Of a DNA stretch of 64,000 nt, positions 42,266 to 50,689 are shown piece after piece. The position numbers and the translations under genes are program-made. Position 1 is the first letter of the stretch. The number at the start of each line of letters is the position of its first letter. Source of the DNA: Gp13-AA77 sp035946735 (GTDB lineage Bacteria > Acidobacteriota > Terriglobia > UBA7540); assembly GCA_035946735.1 (NCBI GenBank), contig DASYYZ010000191.1, forward strand, positions 11,935-75,934, given 5' to 3'. The notes under the pieces were generated by a model. The model was not told the DNA's origin, did not search any database, and was given only the letters and a program-made list of their open reading frames with translations.

Positions 42266-43153
42266 TCATTTTTCACTCTTTTCAATCTGCAGTTGCCTGT
42301 AGGCGTCGCTCTTTGAGATCCCACGCGCCTTGGCCACAGCCTTCAGCGCCGCGCGCTCGTCGATTCCCTGCTCGGCCATCACCCTCTCAACATCCTCACC
42401 CACCGAAGCCGGAATCGGCGGCGAACCCTGGTTTGTATTCTCGTCCGGCGGACCCAGAAGTACCGTAATTTCACCTCGAACAGGCCGGCGCTGCATGCGG
42501 AGGAGCACTTCCGAAACGTAGCCGCGTAGAAATTCCTCGTGCAGCTTGGTGACTTCACGAGCCAGCACCACTGGCCGGTCTCCCAACACCACGAGAATGT
42601 CCTGCAGTGATTCGACCACGCGCTGCGGCGCTTCGTGAAAGAGAATGGATCGCGCTCCTCTCAGCTTGCCGAGAAACTTTTGGCGGACGAGATGCTTGCT
42701 CGGCAGAAAGCCGACGAAGAGGCACTCCTCGAGGGGCAATCCGGCGGCGGCTAGCGTTGCCACCAGGGCGGAAGCGCCCGGCACTGGAATCACGGGAATG
42801 TTGTGCCGCACTGCGAGTTTCACCAGGCGGTGCCCGGGATCGGAGACAAGCGGCATGCCGGCGTCGGAGACCAGGGCAATGTTTTCACCGTCTTCCAGGC
42901 GAACAATCAGCTCCGGCGCACGCATCAATTCATTGTGATTATGATAGCTGACGGTCCGAGTCGTGATGCCGTAGTGGTCCAGCAATTGCCTGGTGCGCCG
43001 CGTGTCTTCGCAGGCCACGACATCGACCTCTTTGAGCACGCGAATGGCGCGCAAGGTGATGTCTTCCAGGTTGCCAATCGGAGTGCCGACGATGTACAGG
43101 CGTCCGGGAGGGAACGCAGCATCGGTAGCAAGTTTGACGTGCTCCCTCGGCAT
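42266..43153 (-). CDS. rsmI: 16S rRNA (cytidine1402-2'-O)-methyltransferase
   Basis: A 295-residue SAM-dependent methyltransferase that modifies C1402 in the decoding centre of 16S rRNA. The tetrapyrrole-methylase fold has the RsmI N-terminus GRLYIVGTPIGNLEDITLRA, ACEDTRRTRQLLDHYGI, SDAGMPLVSDPGHRLV and VPGASALVATLAAAGLP, followed by REVTKLHEEFLRG. The C-terminal about 65 residues are the small helical extension often seen in this family. ATG at 43153 with GGAGG 7 bases upstream. It is a single-gene unit divergent from the adenosine-specific kinase. Confidence 0.94.
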   Translation of the reverse strand: MPREHVKLATDAAFPPGRLYIVGTPIGNLEDITLRAIRVLKEVDVVACEDTRRTRQLLDHYGITTRTVSYHNHNELMRAPELIVRLEDGENIALVSDAGMPLVSDPGHRLVKLAVRHNIPVIPVPGASALVATLAAAGLPLEECLFVGFLPSKHLVRQKFLGKLRGARSILFHEAPQRVVESLQDILVVLGDRPVVLAREVTKLHEEFLRGYVSEVLLRMQRRPVRGEITVLLGPPDENTNQGSPPIPASVGEDVERVMAEQGIDERAALKAVAKARGISKSDAYRQLQIEKSEK

Positions 43154-43298
43154 GAATAGTCCTCCAGCCGGCTCCCGCGCGCGAAGATCGGGCCGTTTCG
43201 CCGTCAGCGCCAGTCTAGCAATATCAATCCGTCCGAATCAATGAGCTGACGCCGATTGCCCGGTCAAGGTAAAATCGATCTTCGATTGAGGAATTGGC

Positions 43299-43781
43299 AT
43301 GGAACTTAAGACCGTTCGTATCGACAAGCCGCCTGATCTGAACATGATTCTCGGCCAGTCGCACTTCATCAAAACGGTCGAGGATCTGTACGAGGCGATT
43401 GTGCAGACCGCACCCGTTATGAAGTTCGGCCTCGCCTTCTGCGAATCCTCGGGACCGGCGCTGGTTCGCTACGCGGGCAACGCTCCGCACCTCGTCGATC
43501 TTGCTCAGAGGAACGCCCTCGCACTGGCCGCCGGGCACGCCTTCCTGATCTTTCTAGAGGGCGGCTTCCCTCTGAATATTCTGAACACCATCAAGAACGT
43601 GCCAGAGGTTTGCCGCATCTTCTGCGCTACGGCCAATCCGGTGGAAGTGATCGTCGCCGAAACGGACCAGGGACGCGGTGTCCTGGGCGTGATCGATGGG
43701 GCAAAAACCAAAGGACTCGAAACCGAGTCGGACATTGCAGCGCGCAAGGACCTTCTGCGTAAGCTCGCCTACAAATTCTGA
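43299..43781 (+). CDS. adenosine-specific kinase family protein
   Basis: A 160-residue protein matching the small family annotated as adenosine-specific kinase, known from archaea and some bacteria. Characteristic segments are DLNMILGQSHFIKTVEDLYE, KFGLAFCESSGPALVRYAG, NALALAAGHAFLIFL and KNVPEVCRIFCATANPVEV, with VLGVIDGAKTKGLE near the end. Length and motif order agree with the family. The kinase activity is known from few members, so I treat it as family-level only. The gene is alone on its strand, divergent from rsmI and convergent with the two-component system. Confidence 0.88.
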   Translation: MELKTVRIDKPPDLNMILGQSHFIKTVEDLYEAIVQTAPVMKFGLAFCESSGPALVRYAGNAPHLVDLAQRNALALAAGHAFLIFLEGGFPLNILNTIKNVPEVCRIFCATANPVEVIVAETDQGRGVLGVIDGAKTKGLETESDIAARKDLLRKLAYKF

Positions 43782-43933
43782 TCCCCAGCGGTTCCCCGCC
43801 TCCGGCCATCAACAAGCCGCTCGGTTCAGAATTCCAACCTAGGGCGGCCGTTGCTTCTGAAAGCAAGCTCCCGCCGGTGCTCGATCTTCCGATGGAATGG
43901 TCTGATGGAATGGCCTGACAAGGTCGGCGTACC

Positions 43934-44614
43934 TCAAGGTAAGAATTTATAGCCCACGCGGTGAACGGTGATGATGTGCTTTGGATCGGAGGGAGAGTCC
44001 TCGATCTTCTGCCGGAGCTTCGCGATGTGATTATCCACGGTGCGCGTGAAAGGGTAGTTATCCAAACCCCACACCTCGTCCAGAAGCTGTTCGCGCGTCA
44101 CCGTTTCCTCGCGGCGTTGGATCAAGAACAGTAGCGTGGCCAGCTCGCGAGGAGACAATTCCAGCGGCTTACCTGCCTTGGTGGCCTGATGCTTGCGGAA
44201 GTTCAAATGGACGTCGCCAAACTCGAAAACTTCTACCTCCGCCACCTGGCCGCGTGATCGCCGAAGCGCCGCGCGGACGCGAGCCAGTACTTCGCGCAGA
44301 CCGAAAGGCTTGGTGATGTAATCGTCAGCTCCCACCTCGAGCCCCACCACCTTGTCTACCTCCGCGCTGCGCGCCGTCAGCATGATAATGGGCGTCTCCA
44401 GCCCTCTCTTCCGCAGTTCGCGGCAGACATCGAGCCCGTTCATGCGCGGCAGCATCACATCGAGCAGGATCAAATCGGGATTCTCACGCCGCGCGGACTC
44501 CACACCTGACTCGCCGTCATATGCGGCGCACACCTGGTAGCCTTCGTATTCAAAGTTGTCCTTCAGACCCAGGACCAGGTCGCGTTCATCCTCGATGATC
44601 AACACTTTGGGCAA
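43934..44614 (-). CDS. OmpR/PhoB-family response regulator
   Basis: A 226-residue regulator: receiver domain (about 1-120) with acidic pocket E8-D9, phospho-acceptor D52 in LILLDVMLPRMNG and the conserved Lys in YITKPFGLREVLARV; then a winged-helix DNA-binding domain (about 130-226, ELSPRELATLLFLIQRREE and HRVGYKFLP). The start is TTG at 44614, with AAGGAG 6 bases upstream, overlapping the end of the kinase gene by 29 bases. The longer frame is read-through of the kinase end. It probably regulates this pair and other genes through the TTGT boxes at 46382-46457. Confidence 0.9.
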   Translation of the reverse strand: MPKVLIIEDERDLVLGLKDNFEYEGYQVCAAYDGESGVESARRENPDLILLDVMLPRMNGLDVCRELRKRGLETPIIMLTARSAEVDKVVGLEVGADDYITKPFGLREVLARVRAALRRSRGQVAEVEVFEFGDVHLNFRKHQATKAGKPLELSPRELATLLFLIQRREETVTREQLLDEVWGLDNYPFTRTVDNHIAKLRQKIEDSPSDPKHIITVHRVGYKFLP

Positions 44615-46337
44615 CGAGATCTCCTTCGCGCGCCGCGGCAGGGTCAGTGCCGTTCGCTTCCACCATCGCTGGCAGCCACAAGGTGAAGCGGCTTCCTCTT
44701 CTGGGGGCGCTCTCCACCGACACGCGCCCACGGTGGGCCTCCACGATGTGCTTCACCAGCGCGAGGCCAAGTCCGCTTCCCTTAGTCTCGTGAACCAGGC
44801 CCGTACTCACCCGATAAAACTTCTCGAAGATCCGCCTCTGTTCGGATAGGGGAATGCCGATGCCTCGATCCGCCACCTCCACGGCGACTCCGCCGTCTTT
44901 CATCCGCACGCTGACCGAAATCTGTTTGGTCTCGTCGGAGTATTTCACGGAATTGTTCACCAGATTCAGGATCGCCTGAGAGATGGCATCGGGATCGGCT
45001 TCCACGCGCGGAAGGTCCGGATCGAAGCGCGTGGCCAGCTCGAACCCAGCGGCTCGAATCTGATATTCATAAGTCTCCACCACGGCCCGCGTCGCTTCGG
45101 CAAGATCGACGGGAACAAAGCTGTATTCACGGCTCCCGGCTTCGATTCTCGAAAAATCCAGAATATTGTCGATCAATTGGGACAGCCGCCGGCTCTCGTT
45201 GTAAATGATGCGATAGTATTCCTGGGCCTTTTCGCTCGTTTTGACGCGACCCATCTCAAGGGTCTCCGCAAACAAGCGGATTAGGGCGAGCGGCGTCTTC
45301 AGCTCGTGTGAAACGTTGGAGACGAAGGTCTGCTTAACCTCCGCAAGTTTGAGCTCGCGCACGGCCGCCCGCACGATCATGGCGATTCCCGCGAGCAGTA
45401 CCGTCACCACCAGAACCGTGAACCACAGCCCCTTCTCGAAGCTGGCGCGAGCCAAGTCATCCACATCGGCGGTCCGGAATCCGGCCGTAGCCTCCCACCT
45501 AGGCAGCACAGGCGCCAGGCTTGCCCGCGCTGCGTAACTGGCGACGCTGGGAGCGCTCGAGCAAATCTGCCGTCCCTCCCGATCCAGGACTCCCAGCACG
45601 AGTTCCGCGCTTGCCGGGCCCCGTTGCTCATTGCGAGAAAGCTCCGACACCAGTTGGGGCAAATAGTGCTCCCGCATCTGCGCCATGTCCAGACGGAAGC
45701 CGACGAAGCCCACTTCGTGTTCGCTTTCAGGGTCGAGCAGGCAATAGCTCACGTAAGCAGTCTCAGGGCTTGGCGACGAGCCGTCTGCCGGGGCAGAGTC
45801 CTGCCAGTAGCAAAAGCGGCTACGCGCGTTCGCCGCGGTGCCAGCGAGCAAATCGGCCCTCTCGTGCGCGGCAGTGGCTCGCTCGATGTCGTCCACGCCG
45901 CACCACTTGGACTTTTCTAAGATCAGCGCCCGGCTTGGGCTGTAGACGTATGCGACGCTTTCGAGATTCGAGTCGCCAGGGTCATTTATGACGAGGAAAA
46001 TCTCCTCCACCTCGGGATGCTCTTTGAAGACAGATTGCGCGCACTCCGCTGTCCACGGCGGTTGCCGTTTCACAAACAGCTTCGACGGAACCGGCAGCAG
46101 CACTTCCTCTGCGATCCTCTCCATGTCGCCCTGCACTCTCCAGGCCACGGAGCCGGCGGCCTTGCGCAGACTCTCCCGCACAGCGATCCGCGTGGTCTGC
46201 TGCACATCGCACAAGGATCGATACTGAAGAATTAGCAGGACGATGGCGGGCAAGAGTACCGCCAGGAGCGCCAGAGCTATCAGGCGCACGTGCGAGAGGG
46301 GAAGATCCCTGCGCCGGCGGAACAGAGCAAATGCCAT
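44586..46337 (-). CDS. sensor histidine kinase
   Basis: A 583-residue membrane sensor kinase. Transmembrane helix 1 is about 18-40, followed by a large periplasmic sensor domain (about 41-305), helix 2 (about 310-330), dimerisation/phospho-acceptor domain with H344 in VSHELKTPLAL, and the ATPase domain with N box (NLVNNSVKYSDE), G1 (DRGIGIPL) and G2 (KGSGLGLALVKH). There is no HAMP or PAS domain. It autophosphorylates H344 and passes phosphate to D52 of the response regulator, whose gene overlaps its end by 29 bases. The sensed signal is unknown. Confidence 0.9.
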   Translation of the reverse strand: MAFALFRRRRDLPLSHVRLIALALLAVLLPAIVLLILQYRSLCDVQQTTRIAVRESLRKAAGSVAWRVQGDMERIAEEVLLPVPSKLFVKRQPPWTAECAQSVFKEHPEVEEIFLVINDPGDSNLESVAYVYSPSRALILEKSKWCGVDDIERATAAHERADLLAGTAANARSRFCYWQDSAPADGSSPSPETAYVSYCLLDPESEHEVGFVGFRLDMAQMREHYLPQLVSELSRNEQRGPASAELVLGVLDREGRQICSSAPSVASYAARASLAPVLPRWEATAGFRTADVDDLARASFEKGLWFTVLVVTVLLAGIAMIVRAAVRELKLAEVKQTFVSNVSHELKTPLALIRLFAETLEMGRVKTSEKAQEYYRIIYNESRRLSQLIDNILDFSRIEAGSREYSFVPVDLAEATRAVVETYEYQIRAAGFELATRFDPDLPRVEADPDAISQAILNLVNNSVKYSDETKQISVSVRMKDGGVAVEVADRGIGIPLSEQRRIFEKFYRVSTGLVHETKGSGLGLALVKHIVEAHRGRVSVESAPRRGSRFTLWLPAMVEANGTDPAAAREGDLVAQSVDHRG

Positions 46338-46669
46338 CTGGCTAAGTATATTCCCTCGCGCTGTCGTCCGCCTGTTAGTTGTTGTCTCGCGGTTGTAACA
46401 AATTGTAACGGCATCGCGTCGCCGCGCTCGATCGTCAGCCGTGACAACTTTTTACAAATTCATTGCAGGGCAGCGGAGACTCCCGTCGGCAAGTATTCGA
46501 CACTCTAGAAGTCCGCAAGCTGCGACAGAGCAGAATTTGAGCGCCCGATTCGGATAGCACGAAACCCGCATTCCTAGCCTGAAATGCGAGCCACGGGGCA
46601 GAGCGGAGGCTGCCCTGAGGCTGAATCAGGTGAAGGCGGGCACAGGGACAAGGCAATCGGAGAATGTCA
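46338..46669. other. divergent intergenic region between the two-component system and sigma gene
   Basis: About 330 bp. It holds the TTGT boxes at 46382-46457 upstream of the kinase operon. The right half, before the sigma gene, has no clear promoter. No gene was seen. Confidence 0.5.
46382..46457. promoter_or_regulatory. clustered TTGTNAC direct repeats, likely response-regulator boxes
   Basis: Plus strand: TTGTCTC (46382-46388), TTGTAAC (46393-46399) and TTGTAAC (46403-46409), spaced 11 and 10 bp. Minus strand: TTGTAAA (46457-46451) and TTGTCAC (46447-46441), spaced 10 bp. Half-sites in direct repeat at one helical turn are typical for OmpR/PhoB-type regulators. The cluster begins about 45 bp upstream of the kinase start, so autoregulation is likely. 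Confidence 0.55.
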
Positions 46670-47362
46670 ATGAACGCAGACTTCAAAGCAGCTACAACTC
46701 CGCGCAAGAATGAGTCAGATAGGCAACTGGTATCGCGAGCCCAGGCCGGCGATGAGGCCGCGTTCGCGGCTCTCTTCGAGAAGTACAAGCGAAGCGTCTA
46801 TTCACTGTGCCTGCGCATGACCCGCGCTTCCGCGGACGCCGAGGATCTCACCCAGGACGTGTTTCTGCTGCTCTTTCGAAAGATAACCCTGTTTCGGGGT
46901 GATTCCGCCTTTTCCACCTGGTTATACCGCCTGGTGGTTAACGCGGTACTGGCGCGCTTGCGGAAGCAAAGCGCCAGGAACGTTTCGCTCGAACAGGAAA
47001 CCTCCCCGGATGGGAACACAGTGCAGGCAGGAATCGGCGCGCCCGATCCACGGCTTCGCCACTACCTCGATCGGCTCAACCTGGAGCGCGCTATCGCCAA
47101 CCTGCCGCCGTCCTACCGGCTGGTGTTTGCCTTGTACGTGGTGCACGGCTACCAGCACAGCGAGATTGCCAAACTGATGAACTGCTCCGTGGGCAATTCA
47201 AAGGCGCAACTGCACAAGGCCCGCCGCAAGCTTCGTGCCTGGCTACTCCACGACCATCGGGAGCGGCCCGATCCTGGTTTGGCAGGTCGATGGCCTGCCA
47301 AACCGAAGCCGCTGTCCGCTCCCGGGCTTATGCGAGTCGCCGCGGCCCGCAGTCTTCCTTAG
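46670..47362 (+). CDS. ECF-type RNA polymerase sigma factor
   Basis: A 230-residue sigma-70 family factor of ECF type: region 2 (about 20-95, SRAQAGDEAAFAALFEKYKR and ADAEDLTQDVFLLLFRKI) and region 4 (about 135-190, RAIANLPPSYRLVFALYVVH and HSEIAKLMNCSVGNSKAQLH). It would direct RNA polymerase to stress or envelope promoters. ATG at 46670 was chosen over 46664 because CGGAGA then sits 6 bases upstream. The last about 35 residues after KARRKLRAWLL are unlike normal ECF ends and coincide with a perfect 11-bp palindrome. No anti-sigma gene is adjacent. Confidence 0.88.
   Translation: MNADFKAATTPRKNESDRQLVSRAQAGDEAAFAALFEKYKRSVYSLCLRMTRASADAEDLTQDVFLLLFRKITLFRGDSAFSTWLYRLVVNAVLARLRKQSARNVSLEQETSPDGNTVQAGIGAPDPRLRHYLDRLNLERAIANLPPSYRLVFALYVVHGYQHSEIAKLMNCSVGNSKAQLHKARRKLRAWLLHDHRERPDPGLAGRWPAKPKPLSAPGLMRVAAARSLP
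47261..47321. repeat. palindromic element inside the end of the sigma gene
   Basis: Perfect 11-bp arms GGTTTGGCAGG (47276-47286) and CCTGCCAAACC (47294-47304) with a 7-base loop, plus outer arms GAGCGG (47261) and CCGCTC (47316). It lies in the codons for the atypical C-terminal tail of the sigma factor. Confidence 0.65.
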
Positions 47363-47508
47363 GAGAGTATGGGAGAGATCGACGTTTCTTCCGATCCTCA
47401 CTGGCATGGAAGATTCCCCGGAACCGACCAAGTGCGGCATGAGGAAACAGGGCCGTGCCTCAAAGCCACTCACACGCGACAGCACAGATTCCTGCGGTCC
47501 CGCGGCAA

Positions 47509-48558
47509 TTACAATTTCGAGACCGTGGTACCTCCGAAATTCGCCACCCCAATGCTGGCGCCATCAAAGGCAATGCCTTGCGGTTCCGTGCCCACCTTAA
47601 AGGTGCCGAGCGTCGCTCCGCTGCTATCCTTTAGCTTGGTCACTGTATTGCCGTTGAAATCGGCCACCCAGATGTTGCCCCCGTCGTAGACTAGCCCGTC
47701 CGGACCAGTTCCTGCGGCGAATGTGCCCAGAACGGTCCCCGTCAGCGACAGCTTCGTCACATTGTTGCTGCCGAAATTCGCCACCCAAATATTCGTGCCG
47801 TCGAAGGCAATTCCCGCGGGATCGGTACCCACGGTGAACGTTCCGAGGATCGCTCCGGTGGGCGATAATTTGGCGACGTTAGCACTGAGATTGTTGGTCA
47901 CCCAGATGTCGGTCCCGTCAAAGGCGACGCCTGCGGGAAAGGTTCCGTTTGATGGAAATGTGGCTACAGTTGCGCCTGTGCTTGCCTTTAGCTCGGTCAC
48001 ATTGTTGCTGCCGCCGTTCGCCACCCAGATATTGGTTCCATCAAAGGCCAGGGCGTTGGGCTGCGTTCCAACCGTAAAAGTGCCGAGAACGGCGCCGGTG
48101 CTCCCATTCAGCTTGGTCACGTTGTTGCTGTTGATGTTCGCCACCCAGATATCGGCTCCGTCATAGGCCACGGCGATCGGATTAGTTCCCACCGTGAAGG
48201 TGCCGAGCACCGTGCCGTTGGCCGCCTGCAACTTGGTGAGTGTTTTGTTCCCGTTGTTGCAAACCCAGATGTTGGCGCCATCGAAGGCTACGCCAGAGGG
48301 TCCGGACGCCGTGGTGAATTGCGTGGTTAGATTCGCGTTGTACCAGTGCAGAATGGGAATTTGCAGCGGATTCTGCTGCGAAGTGGTGACGCCGATCAGA
48401 GGCCGCGAAGAGATCTCAGCATTCTCCAGCGCGTCGCCCTGATCCTGGGCGTGGGTCAAGTACCCCGCTGTCCCGAGAATCGCCGAGAGGATTATCCCTG
48501 CCGCCACCACAAGCCTGAGAGCCCCCGATCTGCCAGAATGTGTCTTGATTTTCTCCAT
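47509..48558 (-). CDS. exported seven-repeat YVTN/NHL-type beta-propeller protein
   Basis: A 349-residue protein with a signal or anchor (LRLVVAAGIILSAILGTAGY, about 14-33) and seven near-identical blades of about 40 residues, each with FDGTNIWVANFGSNNVTKL followed by TGAVLGTFTVGT-type strands. The last blade stops after VSKL, and the strand PILHWYNANLTTQF before blade 1 could complete it (velcro closure). Propellers of this type bind ligands or proteins on the cell surface; no catalytic motif is seen. ATG at 48558 with GAGG 4-5 bases upstream; the longer frame lacks support. It converges with the sigma gene. Confidence 0.85.
   Translation of the reverse strand: MEKIKTHSGRSGALRLVVAAGIILSAILGTAGYLTHAQDQGDALENAEISSRPLIGVTTSQQNPLQIPILHWYNANLTTQFTTASGPSGVAFDGANIWVCNNGNKTLTKLQAANGTVLGTFTVGTNPIAVAYDGADIWVANINSNNVTKLNGSTGAVLGTFTVGTQPNALAFDGTNIWVANGGSNNVTELKASTGATVATFPSNGTFPAGVAFDGTDIWVTNNLSANVAKLSPTGAILGTFTVGTDPAGIAFDGTNIWVANFGSNNVTKLSLTGTVLGTFAAGTGPDGLVYDGGNIWVADFNGNTVTKLKDSSGATLGTFKVGTEPQGIAFDGASIGVANFGGTTVSKL
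47512..48321 (-). repeat. tandem repeats of about 117-123 bp encoding propeller blades
   Basis: Seven in-frame units of 39-41 codons. Core segments such as the codons for GTNIWVANFGSNNVTKL are repeated with few changes at the nucleotide level, suggesting recent internal duplication. Copy number may vary between strains. Confidence 0.7.
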
Positions 48559-48916
48559 TTTCCCTCCCTCACGTCTTTGGATTTTCCGCTTGGTGTCGAC
48601 CAGCGCCAATGTTGATCCACACCGCACGCTACGCGGCAGCCCTCTATACTCAAGCGGATTCTCATATTGACCGCTTGGCCGATCGAAGCTTGTCAAGCCG
48701 ACGTAAATGTTTTGTCTCTTGATCGTCACACCGGTTCCGGAGGCAGCAATCGCCGCCCATTCGATTCCCGCTTGACAGTTCTGCGCCCTCGCTCGCTCGC
48801 GGCAGTCTGGGTTACAATCCCTCTTGAATCCTGGCCACGCGCACACCTCAGGACCAGTCAGGCCGCCCGATTAGCATGCCGACAGCCCGGGCGAGGGATC
48901 GCGAATCAGGAAGTTA
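48559..48916. other. divergent region between the propeller gene and sdhC
   Basis: 358 bp. On the minus side TATAGA (48648-48643) sits 18 bp from a weak -35-like GGTCAA. On the plus side there is a TTGACA (48772-48777) and a TACAAT (48813-48818), but they are 35 bp apart and do not form one promoter. No gene seen. Confidence 0.4.
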
Positions 48917-49294
48917 ATGAGTGTGAAACCGCAGCAATATATCACCTACCGCGGCAAGGCTGGCCAATGGAGCTGGCTTCTGCACCGGGTGACCGGCCTC
49001 GGCGTTCTGGTTTTTCTTCTGGCCCACATCGTCGACACCGCCATGATCGGGTGGGGACCCGGCGCTTACAACGCGGCAATGTCTCTTTATCGGCGTCCCG
49101 TTTTTCGCGCAGGCGAGGTGCTGCTGGCGGGAGCCGTGCTCTATCACGCTTTGAACGGCGTGCGAATTTTCATAATCGACTTCTGGCCGGAGACCACCAC
49201 CATTCACAAGAAGCTGGTTTATGCTGTGGCCGCGCTTTTCGTGGCAATCTACGTTCCGTGCGCGATTTACATGCTGCGGTGGGTGGCCCGGTAG
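48917..49294 (+). CDS. sdhC: succinate dehydrogenase cytochrome b556 subunit
   Basis: A 125-residue membrane subunit with three transmembrane helices. The SdhC signature is clear: SWLLHRVTGLGVLVFLLAHI, with the Ser and Arg that line the quinone site, and ALYHALNGVRIFIIDFW, where His in LYHALNG is the haem ligand. It anchors complex II and passes electrons to quinone. It is followed by SdhD 62 bp later, but the catalytic subunits SdhA and SdhB are not adjacent. The start ATG 48917 follows AGGAAG closely. Confidence 0.92.
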   Translation: MSVKPQQYITYRGKAGQWSWLLHRVTGLGVLVFLLAHIVDTAMIGWGPGAYNAAMSLYRRPVFRAGEVLLAGAVLYHALNGVRIFIIDFWPETTTIHKKLVYAVAALFVAIYVPCAIYMLRWVAR

Positions 49295-49356
49295 AACTCT
49301 GGATTTTCGATCTGAAGGACTCAGGATGGATTTTGAAAGGCGGAAGAGATAACGCG

Positions 49357-49731
49357 ATGGGCATGGCTTCGCGGCCTAAACCTGAGAGCGGACTGGAGCT
49401 TTACGCCTGGATTTTTATGCGCGTTTCCGGCGTGGTTTTGCTCATTATGGCGCTGACCCATCTCGTGATCATGCACCTGATTAACAACATCGATGTGGTC
49501 AGTTATGAGTTCGTCGCCAAGCGCTACGCGACGCCCTTCTGGCGCACGTACGACCTGGTGATGCTGTGGCTTGCCTTGATTCACGGCGTTAACGGCTCGC
49601 GAACCGTTCTGCTCGACTATGTACACAGAGGCGGATTGCGGGTTGTCTCGCTGACCGCGCTCTACGTGGTCGGATTCATCATGCTGGCTCTCGGATCGTT
49701 GGTGATCCTCACCTTTCATCCAGTCAGTTGA
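49357..49731 (+). CDS. sdhD: succinate dehydrogenase hydrophobic membrane anchor subunit
   Basis: A 124-residue protein with three transmembrane helices in the SdhD pattern: AWIFMRVSGVVLLIMALTHL (about 20-40), VMLWLALIHGVNGSRTVLLD with the His and Asp near the quinone/haem site, and a terminal helix. ATG 49357 was chosen with GGAAGAGA upstream. A longer frame begins far upstream but overlaps sdhC and is rejected. The next gene is on the opposite strand, so sdhCD form a two-gene unit without sdhAB, which must be elsewhere. Confidence 0.88.
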   Translation: MGMASRPKPESGLELYAWIFMRVSGVVLLIMALTHLVIMHLINNIDVVSYEFVAKRYATPFWRTYDLVMLWLALIHGVNGSRTVLLDYVHRGGLRVVSLTALYVVGFIMLALGSLVILTFHPVS

Positions 49732-49750
49732 GTCCATTAAGCGCAGGCGG

Positions 49751-50614
49751 CTAAGTGAGGCCCCTCTCGTTCCCGCGAAGGGCCAGCATCTGTCTCGTCA
49801 ATTCCCGATACAACCGAGCGACCTCAGGAGATTCTTCGCTCAAGGCTGCGATGTGCCTGTTGATGGTGGGCCAGTCGTCGCGAACAGCGGGTCCGGTAAG
49901 GGCGCGAGTGGCGCCAAGTTCGGCGAAGTTTCTGGCCGTTTCAGACACGAAAGCTTGCAGCATGTTGCGAGCTTTGTTTGGAGCGACGCCGCATCGGTCA
50001 AGTAGCCGTCTCGACGTCTCCATGAGCGTCACGACTCCGGCGCAGGCGATCACGGCTGCAGCGTGATAGGCCGCTTTACGGTCCGAATCGATGATGAACG
50101 CGCTTCCACGGAGCATTCGAACCCAGCGGCGGGCAACCTGTGTCGCGGCGCGATCACCCTCCAGAGCCCAGGAGCATCCGGCCAGATTCCGCACTCCGGC
50201 CTCGCGGCTGGGCACGGTTTGCAAGGGATGGAAGGAGCCGGCGCTGGCGCCCCGGCTTCGTAAGTGAGCAAGTACCGAGGCAGCGCCACCAGCCGGCCAG
50301 GCGCCGCTCGTGTGCAACACCACCGAGCCTTTCCAGTCATCCCGCCGACCCGCCAGTTTTTCCGCCACCGAAGGCAGAGCGGCGTCGGAAGTGGTGATCA
50401 GCAGGACTCGTACTTGAGCCAGCTCCGCTGATTCCAGAGTCACCGCGTGCCCGGCACCGATGAATCTCACGGCCTGACGGGCGGCCGACAGCCGCCGCGC
50501 CGCCACCCAGCCAATCCTCTCGCCCGAGATCGCAAGCAGACGGCCGAGGGCCTGACCTAGACGTCCAGGTCCGATAAGCGCAATCGGTTGAGGGGCAGAA
50601 GCGCGGCGGGGCAT
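49751..50614 (-). CDS. Rossmann-like plus DUF2520 domain protein
   Basis: A 287-residue protein. The N-terminal Rossmann-like domain has PIALIGPGRLGQALGRLLA and a LLITTSDAALPSVAEKLAG segment, similar to ketopantoate-reductase-type NAD(P) folds. The C-terminal DUF2520 part includes GSFHPLQTVPSREAGVRNL, AYHAAAVIACAGVVTLMETS and ALTGPAVRDDWPTINRH. Family members are annotated as short-chain-like oxidoreductases without proven substrate. ATG at 50614 is preferred; a TTG 15 bases further up exists. It sits 75 bp downstream of uvrB on the same strand. Confidence 0.85.
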   Translation of the reverse strand: MPRRASAPQPIALIGPGRLGQALGRLLAISGERIGWVAARRLSAARQAVRFIGAGHAVTLESAELAQVRVLLITTSDAALPSVAEKLAGRRDDWKGSVVLHTSGAWPAGGAASVLAHLRSRGASAGSFHPLQTVPSREAGVRNLAGCSWALEGDRAATQVARRWVRMLRGSAFIIDSDRKAAYHAAAVIACAGVVTLMETSRRLLDRCGVAPNKARNMLQAFVSETARNFAELGATRALTGPAVRDDWPTINRHIAALSEESPEVARLYRELTRQMLALRGNERGLT

Positions 50615-50689
50615 GTTGGATGCTGTCAATCGTCCGCTATCCGCAGTCAGTTGCTCCCTGTTACCCTCCGCACTGTAACTGACTACGGC

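Noticed and set aside
44615..44731. Longer N-terminus of the response regulator
   Set aside because: It overlaps the kinase end and encodes unlikely sequence; the TTG at 44614 has a good ribosome site and the family N-terminus.
48772..48818. TTGACA and TACAAT upstream of sdhC as one promoter
   Set aside because: The spacing is 35 bp, far from the 16-18 bp needed; they were not called as a pair.
48667..49356. Long upstream extension of the sdhD frame
   Set aside because: It overlaps the whole of sdhC; the SdhD family N-terminus begins near 49357.
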